Source of the DNA: Saccoglossus kowalevskii
Lineage: Eukaryota; Hemichordata; Enteropneusta; Harrimaniidae
Assembly (NCBI RefSeq): GCF_000003605.2
Contig: NW_003124909.1
Span: forward strand, 119,035 to 143,870
Length of the DNA stretch: 24,836 nucleotides
Direction: 5' to 3'
The position numbers were made by a program, and so were the translations under genes. Shown piece by piece: positions 1 to 8,948 of this stretch. Under the pieces are notes generated by a model. That model had not been told where the DNA came from. It saw nothing but the letters and a program-made list of their open reading frames with translations, and ran no database searches. The first letter of the stretch is position 1, and each line of letters opens with the position of its first letter.

Positions 1-2
1 GT

Positions 3-70
3 AAACCACATCCAGCTTTGATCAACGGATATGTAGCGTCCGGTTTTGACGAAGTGAGACGTGTTTTCAG
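3..70 (+). CDS. Gene 1 exon 1 (3' part)
   Basis: Open from the window edge; encodes KPHPALINGYVASGFDEVRR followed by VF plus two bases of an Arg codon. It ends at TTTTCAG|GTAACA. Phase 2 matches exon 1 of gene 2, whose equivalent end reads WFDEVARVFR. The start codon and any signal sequence are outside the window. Confidence 0.82.
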
Positions 71-3000
71 GTAACATTTGTGCCAAATGAGCGGCATTAA
101 CATATCAAATTTATAACACTCATACAAGGGTCAACAGTTGTGTGTATGACTTAGAGTTCAGTGGCTATACAATGATGACTATGGGAAGACCTTTAGAAAT
201 GACGTCACATTTAAATTACATTTAAACGTGTAAAAAGCACCCAGTCGGATGTTATGATTAGCTTGTCTGGGACCAGCTGAGACACGCAGGTTAGGCGATT
301 TGTTGAATTTCAATCAACCTCACTCCATTCTCTTGACCAATGTGACAATATCACCGATACCACAGCCTTAAAAGTAAGTAATTTATTCGCAGAGACCTGC
401 ATGAAAATGGTTTAGAAGCGGGGTCGACATTTGCTGTATATTACAAAGGTGAAAAAGTAGTTGACCTATGGGGTGGATATGCAAATTATGAAGCACGTGA
501 TCCGTGGCTTGAAGACACGATGTCGACAGTTTACTCAACAACTAAATCAGTGGCGGCTATATGCGTTGCTATGGCAGTAGATCGTGGCTATTTGGATTAT
601 GATCAGAAAGTGTCTCACTATTGGCCAGATTTTGCACAGAATGGAAAGGAAGATATAACATTGAAACAACTTGTTAACCACGAGGTAAGCTCAGTAAACG
701 GTTTTCAGTGATATATTTGAGAGCACAGCCACTCACTTTCCTAGTACAGTGACTGTGTTGAGAGAGAGAAAAATCATTCGAAATTTGAACTCACGGTTTC
801 AAACAGTCCACGCCCATTTTACTTCCTACTCTTCGTGATCACATCATTATTACAATCACTTTTTTTGATCAGTCTCATATCAAGTATAATTAATACAATC
901 ATTTATATAAACTGTATCAGCAGTGTTTGTGAATGATGATAAGTTTAAAAGTATAAATAATTTCGCTCTTCCGTCACTTCGACTGGACATTGTGAAATAT
1001 ATGAGTGAGGAAATTAAATTATACAAATAATTCATGATACGATGAATGGGTAGAATTGATTGTAGAAATACTGTACATTTATTTTCGTCACTCAGTGATG
1101 ATATTTTGATCAATATGATCAATTATACAAATAATTCATGATACGATGAATGGGTAGAATTGATTGTAGAAATACTGTACATTTATTTTCTTCACTCAGT
1201 GATGATATTTTGATCAATATGATCAATTATACAAATAATTCATGATACGATGAATGGGTAGAATTGATTGTAGAAATACTGTACATTTATTTTCGTCACT
1301 CAGTGATGATATTTTGATCAATATGATCAATTATACAAATAATTCATGATACGATGAATGGGTAGAATTGATTGTAGAAATACTGTACATTTATTTTCTT
1401 CACTCAGTGATGATATTTTGATCAACATGATGTTGCTGTTAACTGTTTGTGTTTCTTAATAAGTAGGTTTTTAGCAAACAAATCTACCATCTCCAATACA
1501 ATTGTGTAATTGTCAGTTAAATAAAGATGGAGGCCACTCAAACACTTTCCACACGCAAGAATGTTAACCTGTTCCCTGCAATGGCTATCTAAAGACGGGA
1601 GAGAAAAACTACTAGTATATACTAGAAATATTTCTTGAATTATTAACCAAAATTTAATTTTGACTATTTCACAATTCAATGATTGATTGATCGATCGATT
1701 GATTGATTGATTGATTAATTGGCTGAACTTCGAAAATTGAAATATATATTGTATCACGTTAAATATTTTAAATTGTAGGCGGGACTTGCAGTTCCATACG
1801 TACACCCGGATATTACAACAGTAAGAGACACTGACAAACTATTCAAACTATTAGCTAAGACAACACCTACATGGGAGCCCGGAACAGCACATGGCTACCA
1901 CGCCATCACGTATGGCTGGTTTTTAAGTGGTGTATTGCGACATGCAGACCCAAAACATAGAACTATTGGACAGTTTTTCAAGGAAGAAGTGGCAGATGTA
2001 TTTGGCAAGTACACACTAAACATTGTAGTGTTGATTTGCATGTACTCAGAAAAACTTAGGCCCAAATGATCGGCGAAATTGTGTTAAGAGCGATTGAACC
2101 ACATACATGATGTTTTAAATTCTTGGAAGAAAGTCAGTTGGGACTTCTCCATCGTATCTTCGAAATTTGACAATTGAAAATAATATAATTTTCTATTTTG
2201 CACTCCTTTCTATGGTGAAAGTATTGCATTGTATTTCAGAGTTTGTCTTCGACGGAGTTGGTGACATATGCTGAAAAGATCCTACATTGTTATAAAATTG
2301 GTATATTTTGCAATATATTGAACTCCCAATAAATAAAAGGATATTTAGTTATTCACTAGACTATTTCCATGGAGAATGATGGTTGTATTGTAGTGGCGGC
2401 TGGCGGCCATTCTGTCAGAACTAAAGAGTTTTTACCATTGGTTCCTATGATGGAGTTATGATGCCGTAGTGACATTTGGTTAAAAAGTTATATATCGTGA
2501 CTAATGGAGTAGTTTTTGTTATCCTGAATTATTTAAAAAAGCAGGAATTATTGAACAAAGCAGGGTTTTCAAAAGTGACAAAAATGCAATTTTGCTTTAA
2601 CATTGTGTTCCATGAAAATGCCCCGCCTAAATTATTTGAATAATATTTTGTCACTACCTTAAGATTACTACCTTAATCCTAAATTTAAAAAGTGATTTTC
2701 AACATGACAAAACGTTCCCATTCTACACATATCCTGATAGCAGTTCATTGTGACTCAATATAAAAGCAACGGGCGCTGTCTTGTCGTGTACGTCTAATCA
2801 CAGAAAGTCACTAATGCCGAATTGCGAGCAATATTTAGTAATCACCCTAAGAATGTATTCTAAATATGCATACATATGTATCGGCTCTAGCAGCACTAAT
2901 CTATTTACCGCTAACTGCGCTTGGTGCAAAGTCAAGTGCACGCTGGGTCGAGTTGGAACTGTAAAGGCAATTATTATTCGCTGGTTTTTAATTACGCTAT

Positions 3001-4394
3001 TTTCCTCGATATGTAAATCCGCTAAATAAAATCCACGTGGACATGTAAAATAACAATAGAACTCATTGTTTCCCTGCAAAGTTCGTGAACTTAAAACCCA
3101 GTGGATTTACTCGAAGCCGCGATTGGGCAGTCTAAAAGTTCTACGATAATTGTTTGCCAATGATATGTAACTAATACGTGGGCATGCTTTCGTTCAGACT
3201 ATTGGTAACTTGATGATTTGGATTTGTAAACGTACTTGATCAATTCACCAGTCACAATGTCACTTGTTTTTTTTTTTTATATATAGGTATTGATTTTTAC
3301 ATCGGGTTACCCAAAGAGGAGTATTACAGAGTAGCAAGATTGCAACATCCCGGTATGCCGGCGTTTATGAAGCAAATATTCAACTCAAAATATAGACTCG
3401 TAATGCAAGATCTCATCTTTAGACCTAATAGTCTGAGTAATAGGGCGTTCATATACACCGATCTCTTCGGACCAGTAAGTATGTGACGTGACTTCCCTAC
3501 GAGATATAGTGGATCGTGTAACAACTTTGCAACTACACGCGTGATATAACATTTAGACCGTTGTTGTAATTGTAGCTCGAAATACCGACAATTAATTAGG
3601 TGTGGTTATGTTTCAAGGGATACCCACACTGTTCACTGGAGTTTGTTATAGCTGAAAAATGATGGGTCGCATTTTCGTCGCTATGGAAACTCATTTGATA
3701 TACCACGTGACGAAACACGTAGCTGGCTCATATATAATTTAAATCAACAGCATGCCACGCCTATTAGCCAATCGGTGTCGCGATCACTTATTTACTACAG
3801 GAGAAAGATTAGCAGCAATTTAAGAAATTACATTTCATAATACCTTCTAATTATTTAATACTGTCGACACAACAAACTAGTTTCCTTAAGTTTTAAAAAT
3901 AGTTATAAATTTCAATAGCAGTTAAATCCAACCAGCCAATCAGCGAGCGTGGTGCGCCATGACGTCATTTAACATTATTCCATAGACCAATAGAAACCTG
4001 TCTGTTCAGTATGAATTGTGCAGTTTATAAATATTTATAAAAATCAAGGAAATGAATTTGGTCGTTTCGACAGTACTACATTGTTTGTCGTATATTGCAA
4101 ACACTTTTCTTGTTTCGCAGGATGAACGGCAAAATACGTACTCATTACAGTCATTAGAAATCCCATCAGCTACAGGTATTGGTACAGCCAGGGCATTGGC
4201 TAAATTATATGCTATATTGAATAACGGAGGTGAGTGGGAAGGAAAACGATTGCTATCAAGTGAACTCGTCAAGAAATTCACCGAATGTAATGAGTATAGG
4301 GTAGATGAAATATTGCATACTAAGAGGGACTACTGCCATGGTATGACAAGTAAACAACCTGTAAGTATGTTTTCTTGTAGTTCAGTTTCAGCTT

Positions 4395-4477
<83 letters not shown>

Positions 4478-4486
4478 TTTGTTTGT

Positions 4487-4529
<43 letters not shown>

Positions 4530-4858
4530 TGTATTTATTTAATTATTTATTTATTTATTTATTTATTTATGTTTGTGGGAATTTCACTCAATAACAAAAG
4601 TTTTCAACTTATTATAACGTAAGATTTATTTATTTATTTGTATTTACTTATTTGCAGTACGAGTCATTCCGCGTATTCGGGCACGAAGGTCACGGAGGTC
4701 AAGGAGCCTATTTCGATCCATTTACAAACTTATCATTAGCATACACCACGACAAAGCTATCCGCATATGGTATGGGTGATGATGCACGATATTTAGCACT
4801 TGTGAAATCAACATATGATAGCATTAAGAATATGGAAAAAGAGAAAATAAAAAAATAA
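3..4858 (+). CDS. Gene 1: serine beta-lactamase-like protein (5' partial), six exons
   Basis: Spliced coding sequence 3-70, 393-684, 1779-2004, 3287-3474, 4121-4360 and 4658-4858 gives about 404 codons to a TAA stop. The N-terminus is left of the window. Seen (partial numbering): a W-G-G strand at residues 49-51, the SxxK motif STTK at 71-74 (nucleophile Ser71, Lys74), a GYHA motif with Tyr160, and GHEGHGGQGAYFD near the C-terminus. Family knowledge: this matches animal beta-lactamase-domain proteins (class C / family VIII esterase fold), in which Ser, Lys and Tyr perform acyl transfer; physiological substrates are mostly unknown, and esterase or peptidase activity is more likely than antibiotic resistance. 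Intron phases 2,0,1,0,0 equal those of gene 2, so the two are tandem duplicates. Odd: intron 3 has a GC donor. No frameshift or internal stop is visible, so the gene appears intact apart from the missing start. Confidence 0.9.
71..392 (+). other. Gene 1 intron 1
   Basis: 322-bp intron, GTAACA donor and TTCGCAG acceptor, phase 2. It holds a perfect TGACGTCA octamer (CRE-like) at 200-207. I see nothing else structured. Confidence 0.8.
393..684 (+). CDS. Gene 1 exon 2 (SxxK exon)
   Basis: 292 nt, exactly the length of gene 2 exon 2. It encodes DLHENGLEAGSTFAVYYKG onward, including the GGY strand and the STTK nucleophile motif, and ends LVNHE just before GTAAGC. The helix after the nucleophile (VAMAVDRGYLDYDQKV) and the HYWPDF segment are strongly conserved with gene 2 and typical of the family. 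Confidence 0.93.
1021..1434. repeat. 104-bp minisatellite, four copies
   Basis: The motif ATACAAATAATTCATG starts at 1021, 1125, 1229 and 1333, an exact 104-bp period. Copies are nearly identical. Copies 1 and 3 read TTTTCGTCACTC where copies 2 and 4 read TTTTCTTCACTC, so the array is a duplicated 208-bp dimer. It is bounded by GATCAACATGATG at the right end. Confidence 0.95.
1680..1716. repeat. GATT microsatellite
   Basis: Imperfect tetranucleotide run GATTGATTGATCGATCGATT and onward inside intron 2 of gene 1, about 60 bp upstream of the exon 3 acceptor. Confidence 0.85.
1779..2004 (+). CDS. Gene 1 exon 3 (GYHA tyrosine exon)
   Basis: 226 nt, the same length as gene 2 exon 3. It encodes AGLAVPYVHPDITTVRD, then a stretch with TWEPGTAHGYHAITYGW. 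The Tyr of GYHA aligns with the YxN tyrosine of class C beta-lactamases and the tyrosine of family VIII esterases. It ends EEVADVF plus one base, followed by GCAAGT. Confidence 0.92.
2005..3286 (+). other. Gene 1 intron 3 with GC donor (GC-AG intron)
   Basis: 1282-bp intron, phase 1. The donor reads G|GCAAGT where gene 2 has G|GTGAGT at the identical codon. The acceptor is TATATAG after a 12-T tract (3269-3280 region). It contains a copy of an ACTGTAAA-type foldback repeat (2957 to about 3110). Confidence 0.8.
2957..3110. repeat. ACTGTAAA-type dispersed repeat, copy 1 (3' truncated)
   Basis: Starts ACTGTAAAGGCAATTATTATTCGCTGG and shares an ordered string of words with 8737-8948: CTGG(G/T)TTTTAATT, CTATTTTC, ACATG(T/G)AAAATAA, CTCATTGTTT / CTCGTTGTTT, AACTTAAAACCCAGTG. 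The 3' inverted arm found in copy 2 is not clear here. Confidence 0.65.
3287..3474 (+). CDS. Gene 1 exon 4 (variable region)
   Basis: 188 nt. It opens IDFYIGLP, shared with gene 2 (IDFYIGVP), then diverges strongly from the paralogue and ends TDLFGP before GTAAGT. In this fold the stretch lies between the catalytic tyrosine and the C-terminal strand motif, where substrate-contacting loops are expected (inference). Confidence 0.85.
3475..4120 (+). other. Gene 1 intron 4
   Basis: 646-bp intron, GTAAGT donor and TTTCGCAG acceptor, phase 0. It contains CCAAT-type words (near 3768 and 3941) and a perfect TGACGTCA at 3960-3967. From an ATG at 4052 it is open in frame into exon 5. Confidence 0.85.
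3936..3980 (+). promoter_or_regulatory. Candidate CCAAT + CRE cluster in intron 4
   Basis: CCAATCAGCG followed about 15 bp later by TGACGTCA, in a slightly GC-richer patch of an AT-rich intron, 70-110 bp before an ATG (4052) that is open into exon 5. Could be an internal promoter or chance; no TATA box or transcript evidence. Confidence 0.2.
4121..4360 (+). CDS. Gene 1 exon 5
   Basis: 240 nt, 80 codons, phase 0 at both ends. It encodes the SLEIPSATGIGTARALAKLY helix region characteristic of the family, then NNGGEWEGKRLLS, and ends GMTSKQP before GTAAGT. Gene 2 exon 5 matches it through SLEIPAFNGIGSARSIAKLF. Confidence 0.92.
4361..4657 (+). other. Gene 1 intron 5
   Basis: 297-bp intron, GTAAGT donor and TTATTTGCAG acceptor. 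About 60 percent of it is a TTTA/ATTT array. There is no in-frame stop from exon 5 until 4592-4594. Confidence 0.88.
4394..4571. repeat. ATTT microsatellite, about 178 bp
   Basis: Over 40 tandem ATTT units with a few single-base interruptions (GTTT near 4481-4488, ATGTATTT near 4530, AATT near 4542). A shorter related run continues at 4625-4652 directly into the exon 6 acceptor, and so forms part of its pyrimidine tract. Confidence 0.95.
4658..4858 (+). CDS. Gene 1 exon 6 (C-terminal, stop TAA)
   Basis: 66 codons plus stop. It carries GHEGHGGQGAYFDP, the family's counterpart of the class C KTG strand motif, then LSLAYTTTKLSAYGMGDDARY and a lysine-rich tail. Gene 2 exon 6 has GHSGFGGQGAYFDL at the same place. 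Confidence 0.93.
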   Translation, partial: YESFRVFGHEGHGGQGAYFDPFTNLSLAYTTTKLSAYGMGDDARYLALVKSTYDSIKNMEKEKIKK

Positions 4859-4984
4859 TTAATTCGCTTTTATCAAACCGCGGCCATTGCTGCCCTAATT
4901 TGCATTTTAAGCCTCGCTTTCAGTCAACTGCAACTATACGTTACGCCACAGATGCGTGTCGATGGTCAGAAATGGCCGTGGCGA

Positions 4985-4990
4985 AATAAA
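4985..4990 (+). terminator. Polyadenylation signal AATAAA for gene 1
   Basis: Canonical AATAAA 127 bp after the gene 1 stop codon. It is the first such hexamer downstream, so the likely end of the transcript lies shortly after 5000. Confidence 0.6.
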
Positions 4991-5198
4991 AATGAATTGA
5001 AACTTTTTTATTCCAACACGTGATTAGCTTCTATACCCGGAGCTATAGGGTGGTTTCATTCACCCGTCTGGGATCAAAAAGTATTATGATGTTATTATGT
5101 ACCTATATGTCGGAATTTCAGATCAGAAGCTTTTATGTGAACTTCTTAGTAAGTTACAACTTAAAAATATAATCTCGGCCGTTTTATACTGGGCATTT

Positions 5199-5446
5199 CA
5201 GAGGCGGCGGCACGAAATTTTGCATGGGGGCGAGATCTACTCACCAACCTCGCGCCGACGGCACTAGAAGGGTCAGGGCCATGCTCCCCCTTAACAATTT
5301 TGAAATCTAGACCCTCTGAAACGCTATTTCCTGAATTTTGAGGGGCAAATTTTGCTGACACAAAGGGTTTCAGCTTGATTTTGAAGTGGTGACGCTCCCC
5401 AACATTTTTTTTAGGGGCGACCCCCCCCCCCGTGCCGCCGCCACCT
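5199..5446. mobile_element. hAT-like MITE candidate with GC-rich inverted ends
   Basis: The left end CAGAGGCGGCGGCACG is mirrored at the right by CGTGCCGCCGCCACCT. The pentamer CATTT occurs immediately next to both ends and may be a remnant target duplication. The interior has no transposase. Ends starting CAG(A/G)GGCGG are common in hAT-derived elements (established), so the superfamily is inferred. An 11-C run lies at 5421-5431 and a 23-A run just outside at 5468-5490. Confidence 0.5.
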
Positions 5447-5467
5447 CATTTAAAGATAGTATTTTGT

Positions 5468-5490
5468 AAAAAAAAAAAAAAAAAAAAAAA
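5468..5490. repeat. Poly-A run (23 A)
   Basis: Uninterrupted A tract 22 bp after the right end of the GC-rich inverted-repeat element. Could be the tail of a retroposed copy or a simple homopolymer. Confidence 0.9.
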
Positions 5491-5827
5491 GTGATAGATT
5501 ACAGTACAACTGACTGAATACCTATCATAACTGTTGAAAATAATTTATATATGTTATTATAAGTAGATAGTCTGAATTCAGCCATCTGATTGGCTCGAGC
5601 AAGTTCTTGTATCTGGCACTAGAAAACCTGTGATCTTGCCCCAAATCTGAATAAAGTCCCTTAAATATCTAACTGAATCGAGATCACATGACTGTTAGCA
5701 CAGTTCGTAGTGATTGTGGGTTTATGATCAACTGATCAAAAATGGAGAAACCTAGTACAAGAACTAATACTATTCATTTGTTATTGCCAAATAATAGTAA
5801 TATATAGCATGTGACGAGAAAACTCCC

Positions 5828-5939
5828 AGTGAGAAACGTGCATATTCATTGCAGCATAGCGTTCGAAACGAACACGTGAGGACAGTGATAAACGTGCACA
5901 TTCATTGCATCATAGCGTTCGAAACGAACACCTGAGGAA
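5828..5939. repeat. 56-bp direct tandem duplication with palindromic core
   Basis: Two units (5828-5883 and 5884-5939) reading AGTGA(G/T)AAACGTGCA(T/C)ATTC and onward, both containing the near-palindrome CGTTCGAAACGAACAC. They differ at only a handful of positions. Confidence 0.9.
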
Positions 5940-6280
5940 ATGCAAAGAATCATAACTAAAACATTACATTTTGGTTTTGTTTATGTGCGAAACTAGTGTA
6001 ATAAGTTATATCTGCCGCAAGTTCGTTGCAATAAACTAGAATTGTTGTCGATGTTGTCATGCGCCCCGCCCATCCAAGCGTATGCGCTATGGGGTGGGTT
6101 TAAAGCGGCAATAGTTGTGATTTTGTAGATTTCTGATGATCGAGTCGTGGCTATTTTGTTGAAATCGGTCACGTGATAGAGAGCGTAGAAAATGGAACGC
6201 AGGACGCACACAATTATAAGAAAAAATAACACACATTATTGTCAGTAAGAATCTTTCAGAGAGAGGCTTAGCCTTTCAAG

Positions 6281-6315
6281 ATGGCAACGTATTTGACATT
6301 TTTCCAGGGTTATCG
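6281..6315 (+). CDS. Possible short first exon (speculative)
   Basis: CAAGATGGCAACG gives an ATG in a YY1-like AAGATGGC context, common at animal transcription starts. The frame reads MATYLTFFQGYR up to a strong CG|GTAAGT donor, leaving phase 2. That is the same phase as the exon 1/exon 2 junction of gene 2, so an alternative first exon for gene 2 is conceivable; it could equally belong to another transcript or be chance. Only 35 nt, with no homology that I recognise. Confidence 0.15.
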
Positions 6316-7023
6316 GTAAGTTGTCTTTATGTGATCTTGACAAAACTTGATGTCAATGGCGCCATCTGGAGACCTGGACGCAAAACCGCGGCCATTTTGT
6401 TTTACTTTTATTTAATGTACGGTATAGCGCCCACATTCGGCGGTAGCCGTTACAAACCCACACCAATGACACAGGAAATGTATTATTTAAAATAAAATTC
6501 GGAGAAAAAATATCAGTAGTCCCTTTATGCTCTGCAATTTGAATACTGAATATAGAAGGCACACGACACGACGGGTAAATTTTGCCCCTCAAAATGTAAT
6601 AGAATGCCAGTTTAACGCAATGCAGTGACGGTGTATTTATTGTGCCTGTTATAATGAGTGTATAAGTGATACGTTCGAGTTTCTTGGCATATTCGGCTTT
6701 TGGGCGCTACCAATTACTCTTGTCATTTATAACCTGAAGTGTTTTCCCAACTATATTTACATTGCATATCAACTTTCTATGCGATTCATGAGAAGATAAG
6801 AACACGATACAACGGTCCTATTTCAGTAATTGTAACTAGTCAGTTAGCAGTCACAACACAACAGCTACCCACCACTTCAGAAAGGAACTGACAGTATCGT
6901 CCGTTTATGGAGGGACTGTGGTTTTAATTACGACTCGTCCTCGATTTTATAAGGTTGCGCCCTCTATGTCAGAGTTCCGATATCAAAGTAAAAATACATC
7001 ATGTTATTCTAACAATAATAATT

Positions 7024-7050
7024 CAAATAAATAAATAAATAAATAAATAA
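7024..7050. repeat. AAAT microsatellite
   Basis: About six AAAT units in the intergenic region. Confidence 0.9.
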
Positions 7051-7745
7051 GGCCCTTCACTTCACTCCTCCAATAAATTTGTTAATATGCATTTATTTGT
7101 GTTATTACATTTTTCATAGCTTTATCAGAGGCGATACCGACACTCAGGCTGTGTAAGTGAACGTCACTGAAAGTTTTCTCCAGCACTTATATCCAACCAT
7201 ATTTTCTCAAATAAAAATTTGATTAGTGCGAAATACTGACAACTTTACAAATCTTCCCTGAATCCGTCCCTCCTCTCTTGCTACAATTTTATATGTAGAC
7301 GCAGGTTACTGCGTGCGCCATGAACCCTCCGACCCCGAACGAGGTTGTTGACGTCATAATTTGACAACCACTCCGCATGTCAGAAATCTATCCATGCTAT
7401 TCTGTCCTTATAAAATAGATTTAGTACTCGGATTACATATACTGCTCAAAATAGAAATGTAGATATAATGTACATGTGTATTCATCGCTTAAATCACCCA
7501 CTTCTAATAACCATGGCTTAGTTGGCTGCACAAATTCTTGTTAGCGAGAGACAACATTTGTATCGGTCAAAATTCTACTGGGGCCTAAAGATGTGCCTCA
7601 CACGCGCGGTAATGTTAGTCACCTTTCGTTCTCAGTTATTGGCTAGATCTGTTTGTGTTATAATTGAACGTTATTTGTTGTCCATGGTAGAATTACAATC
7701 ACAGCCGACAAAAAAGACACCCTTTGCATAAGAGCTTACTATCGA

Positions 7746-7890
7746 TTAAAGGGCGATGGTCGTCGCCCTGCGCATGTGCGACATTTGTGTTGATAAACAT
7801 CGATTTTCCCGCAATCCAATGCGCTCCTCTAATAAAAATCACAAGTGTGAGGTTTGACCTGGGAGACTTGCACCAATTACCACTGGTGCA
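7746..7890. mobile_element. TTAA-ended MITE family, copy A (3' truncated)
   Basis: Begins TTAAAGGGCGATGGTCGTCG, then GCGCATGTGCGACATTTGTG and a body shared with copies B, C and D (CGATTTTCCCGCAATCCAAT, CACAAGTGTGAGGTTTGA, GACTTGCACC). Similarity fades near 7890 and the right terminal repeat is missing. No coding capacity. Confidence 0.8.
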
Positions 7891-8736
7891 TATCGCGTGA
7901 CTTATAACCTGAATACCAGACCGTACACTATACCACAGGGACTGTGATTATACTTGAGGTTCAGGCCTAATATGGTGGGGGAGCCAGCTAGATCAATATT
8001 TGCATAAGGTGGCGACGCTGTATTAACAATTACCATGTCCATTAGTATATGATTTACCCAGTCGCCCAGCCCGAGCAATAAGATCATTGATCTACCACAT
8101 GAACATTAGTATTTTCATACAGATTTTGATAATTTTGCTGTAAACATTTTTTTCTCCAATTCTAGTCTAACCACCGCAATGATGCGAACGTAATCCAGTA
8201 AAGAATCGTGCATTGTTTATGTAATTTCTATAAATAAATATGGACCTCTCCACTGGACGAATTAAACAACATATTTCGGAAGTAATTTCTGGCTAAGACA
8301 AAACTGGTATTTTTTATTTCTCTGCAGCTCAGAATATCTTCAATGTTTGTAGCACCGTTATGCTGGAGCTTTCAAGTTGAAAATACATGTGTATTCGCTG
8401 CGAAGCGCCCTCATCTACGTCGGTGTTTTGAATTTATGTTGTTAGTGAACATAAAAACAATACGTCAATTCAAATTCAAAATGTCAAACAAAATTATGCA
8501 AACTTATTTTAAGTTAAAATTAATAGTTTTTGGTGAAAATTCCATAGATTTCAAACATTTATATTCAATAAAAAATCGAGAATGCTGTGAATATGTTTTG
8601 ACAGACGAGTTCAGATTCATTTAATATCATTCTAAGCATGGGACATTTTCACTATCTATTGTAAGAATAGATACACAATGGGGAAGTTGACCGCGTCGTG
8701 ATTTTGACGAGTCACGTGCTTTCAGGTAAATTTACA

Positions 8737-8948
8737 TACTGTAAATGCATTAATTATTCACTGGGTTTTAATTTCTCTATTTTCGCCGATAGGTAAAACC
8801 CGATAATTAAATCTACATGAACATGGAAAATAATAATAAAACTCGTTGTTTTCTAGACAAATTCGTAAAATTAAAACACAGTGAATATGCTAAAAATACC
8901 AAAATAGTGAAATTAAAATGTCAGTGAAAATAAATGGTTTTACAATAT
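8737..8948. mobile_element. ACTGTAAA-type foldback repeat, copy 2
   Basis: The left arm TACTGTAAATGCATTAATTA and the right arm (ending AAATGGTTTTACAATATT) are inverted copies about 40 bp long, including TTTTAATTT / AAATTAAAA. The interior matches 2957-3110. Structure is that of a non-autonomous DNA transposon; superfamily not determined. Confidence 0.7.

Larger units (their letters stand above)
685..1778 (+). other. Gene 1 intron 2
   Basis: 1094-bp intron, GTAAGC donor and ATTGTAG acceptor, phase 0. It carries the 104-bp minisatellite (1021-1434) and a short GATT repeat (1680-1716). The rest is AT-rich with no coding potential that I recognise. Confidence 0.85.

Noticed and set aside
1422-1805. 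127-codon minus-strand open frame
   Set aside because: Antisense to intron 2 and the start of exon 3; its repetitive NQSINRSINQ part is the GATT microsatellite.
4361-4594. Open frame with LFIY repeats following exon 5
   Set aside because: Read-through of intron 5 and its ATTT array; the paralogue and the exon 6 acceptor show that the exon ends at 4360.
8343-8624. 93-codon open frame in the intergenic region
   Set aside because: AT-rich composition, no homology recognised; an acceptor-like CTCTGCAG upstream is not enough support.
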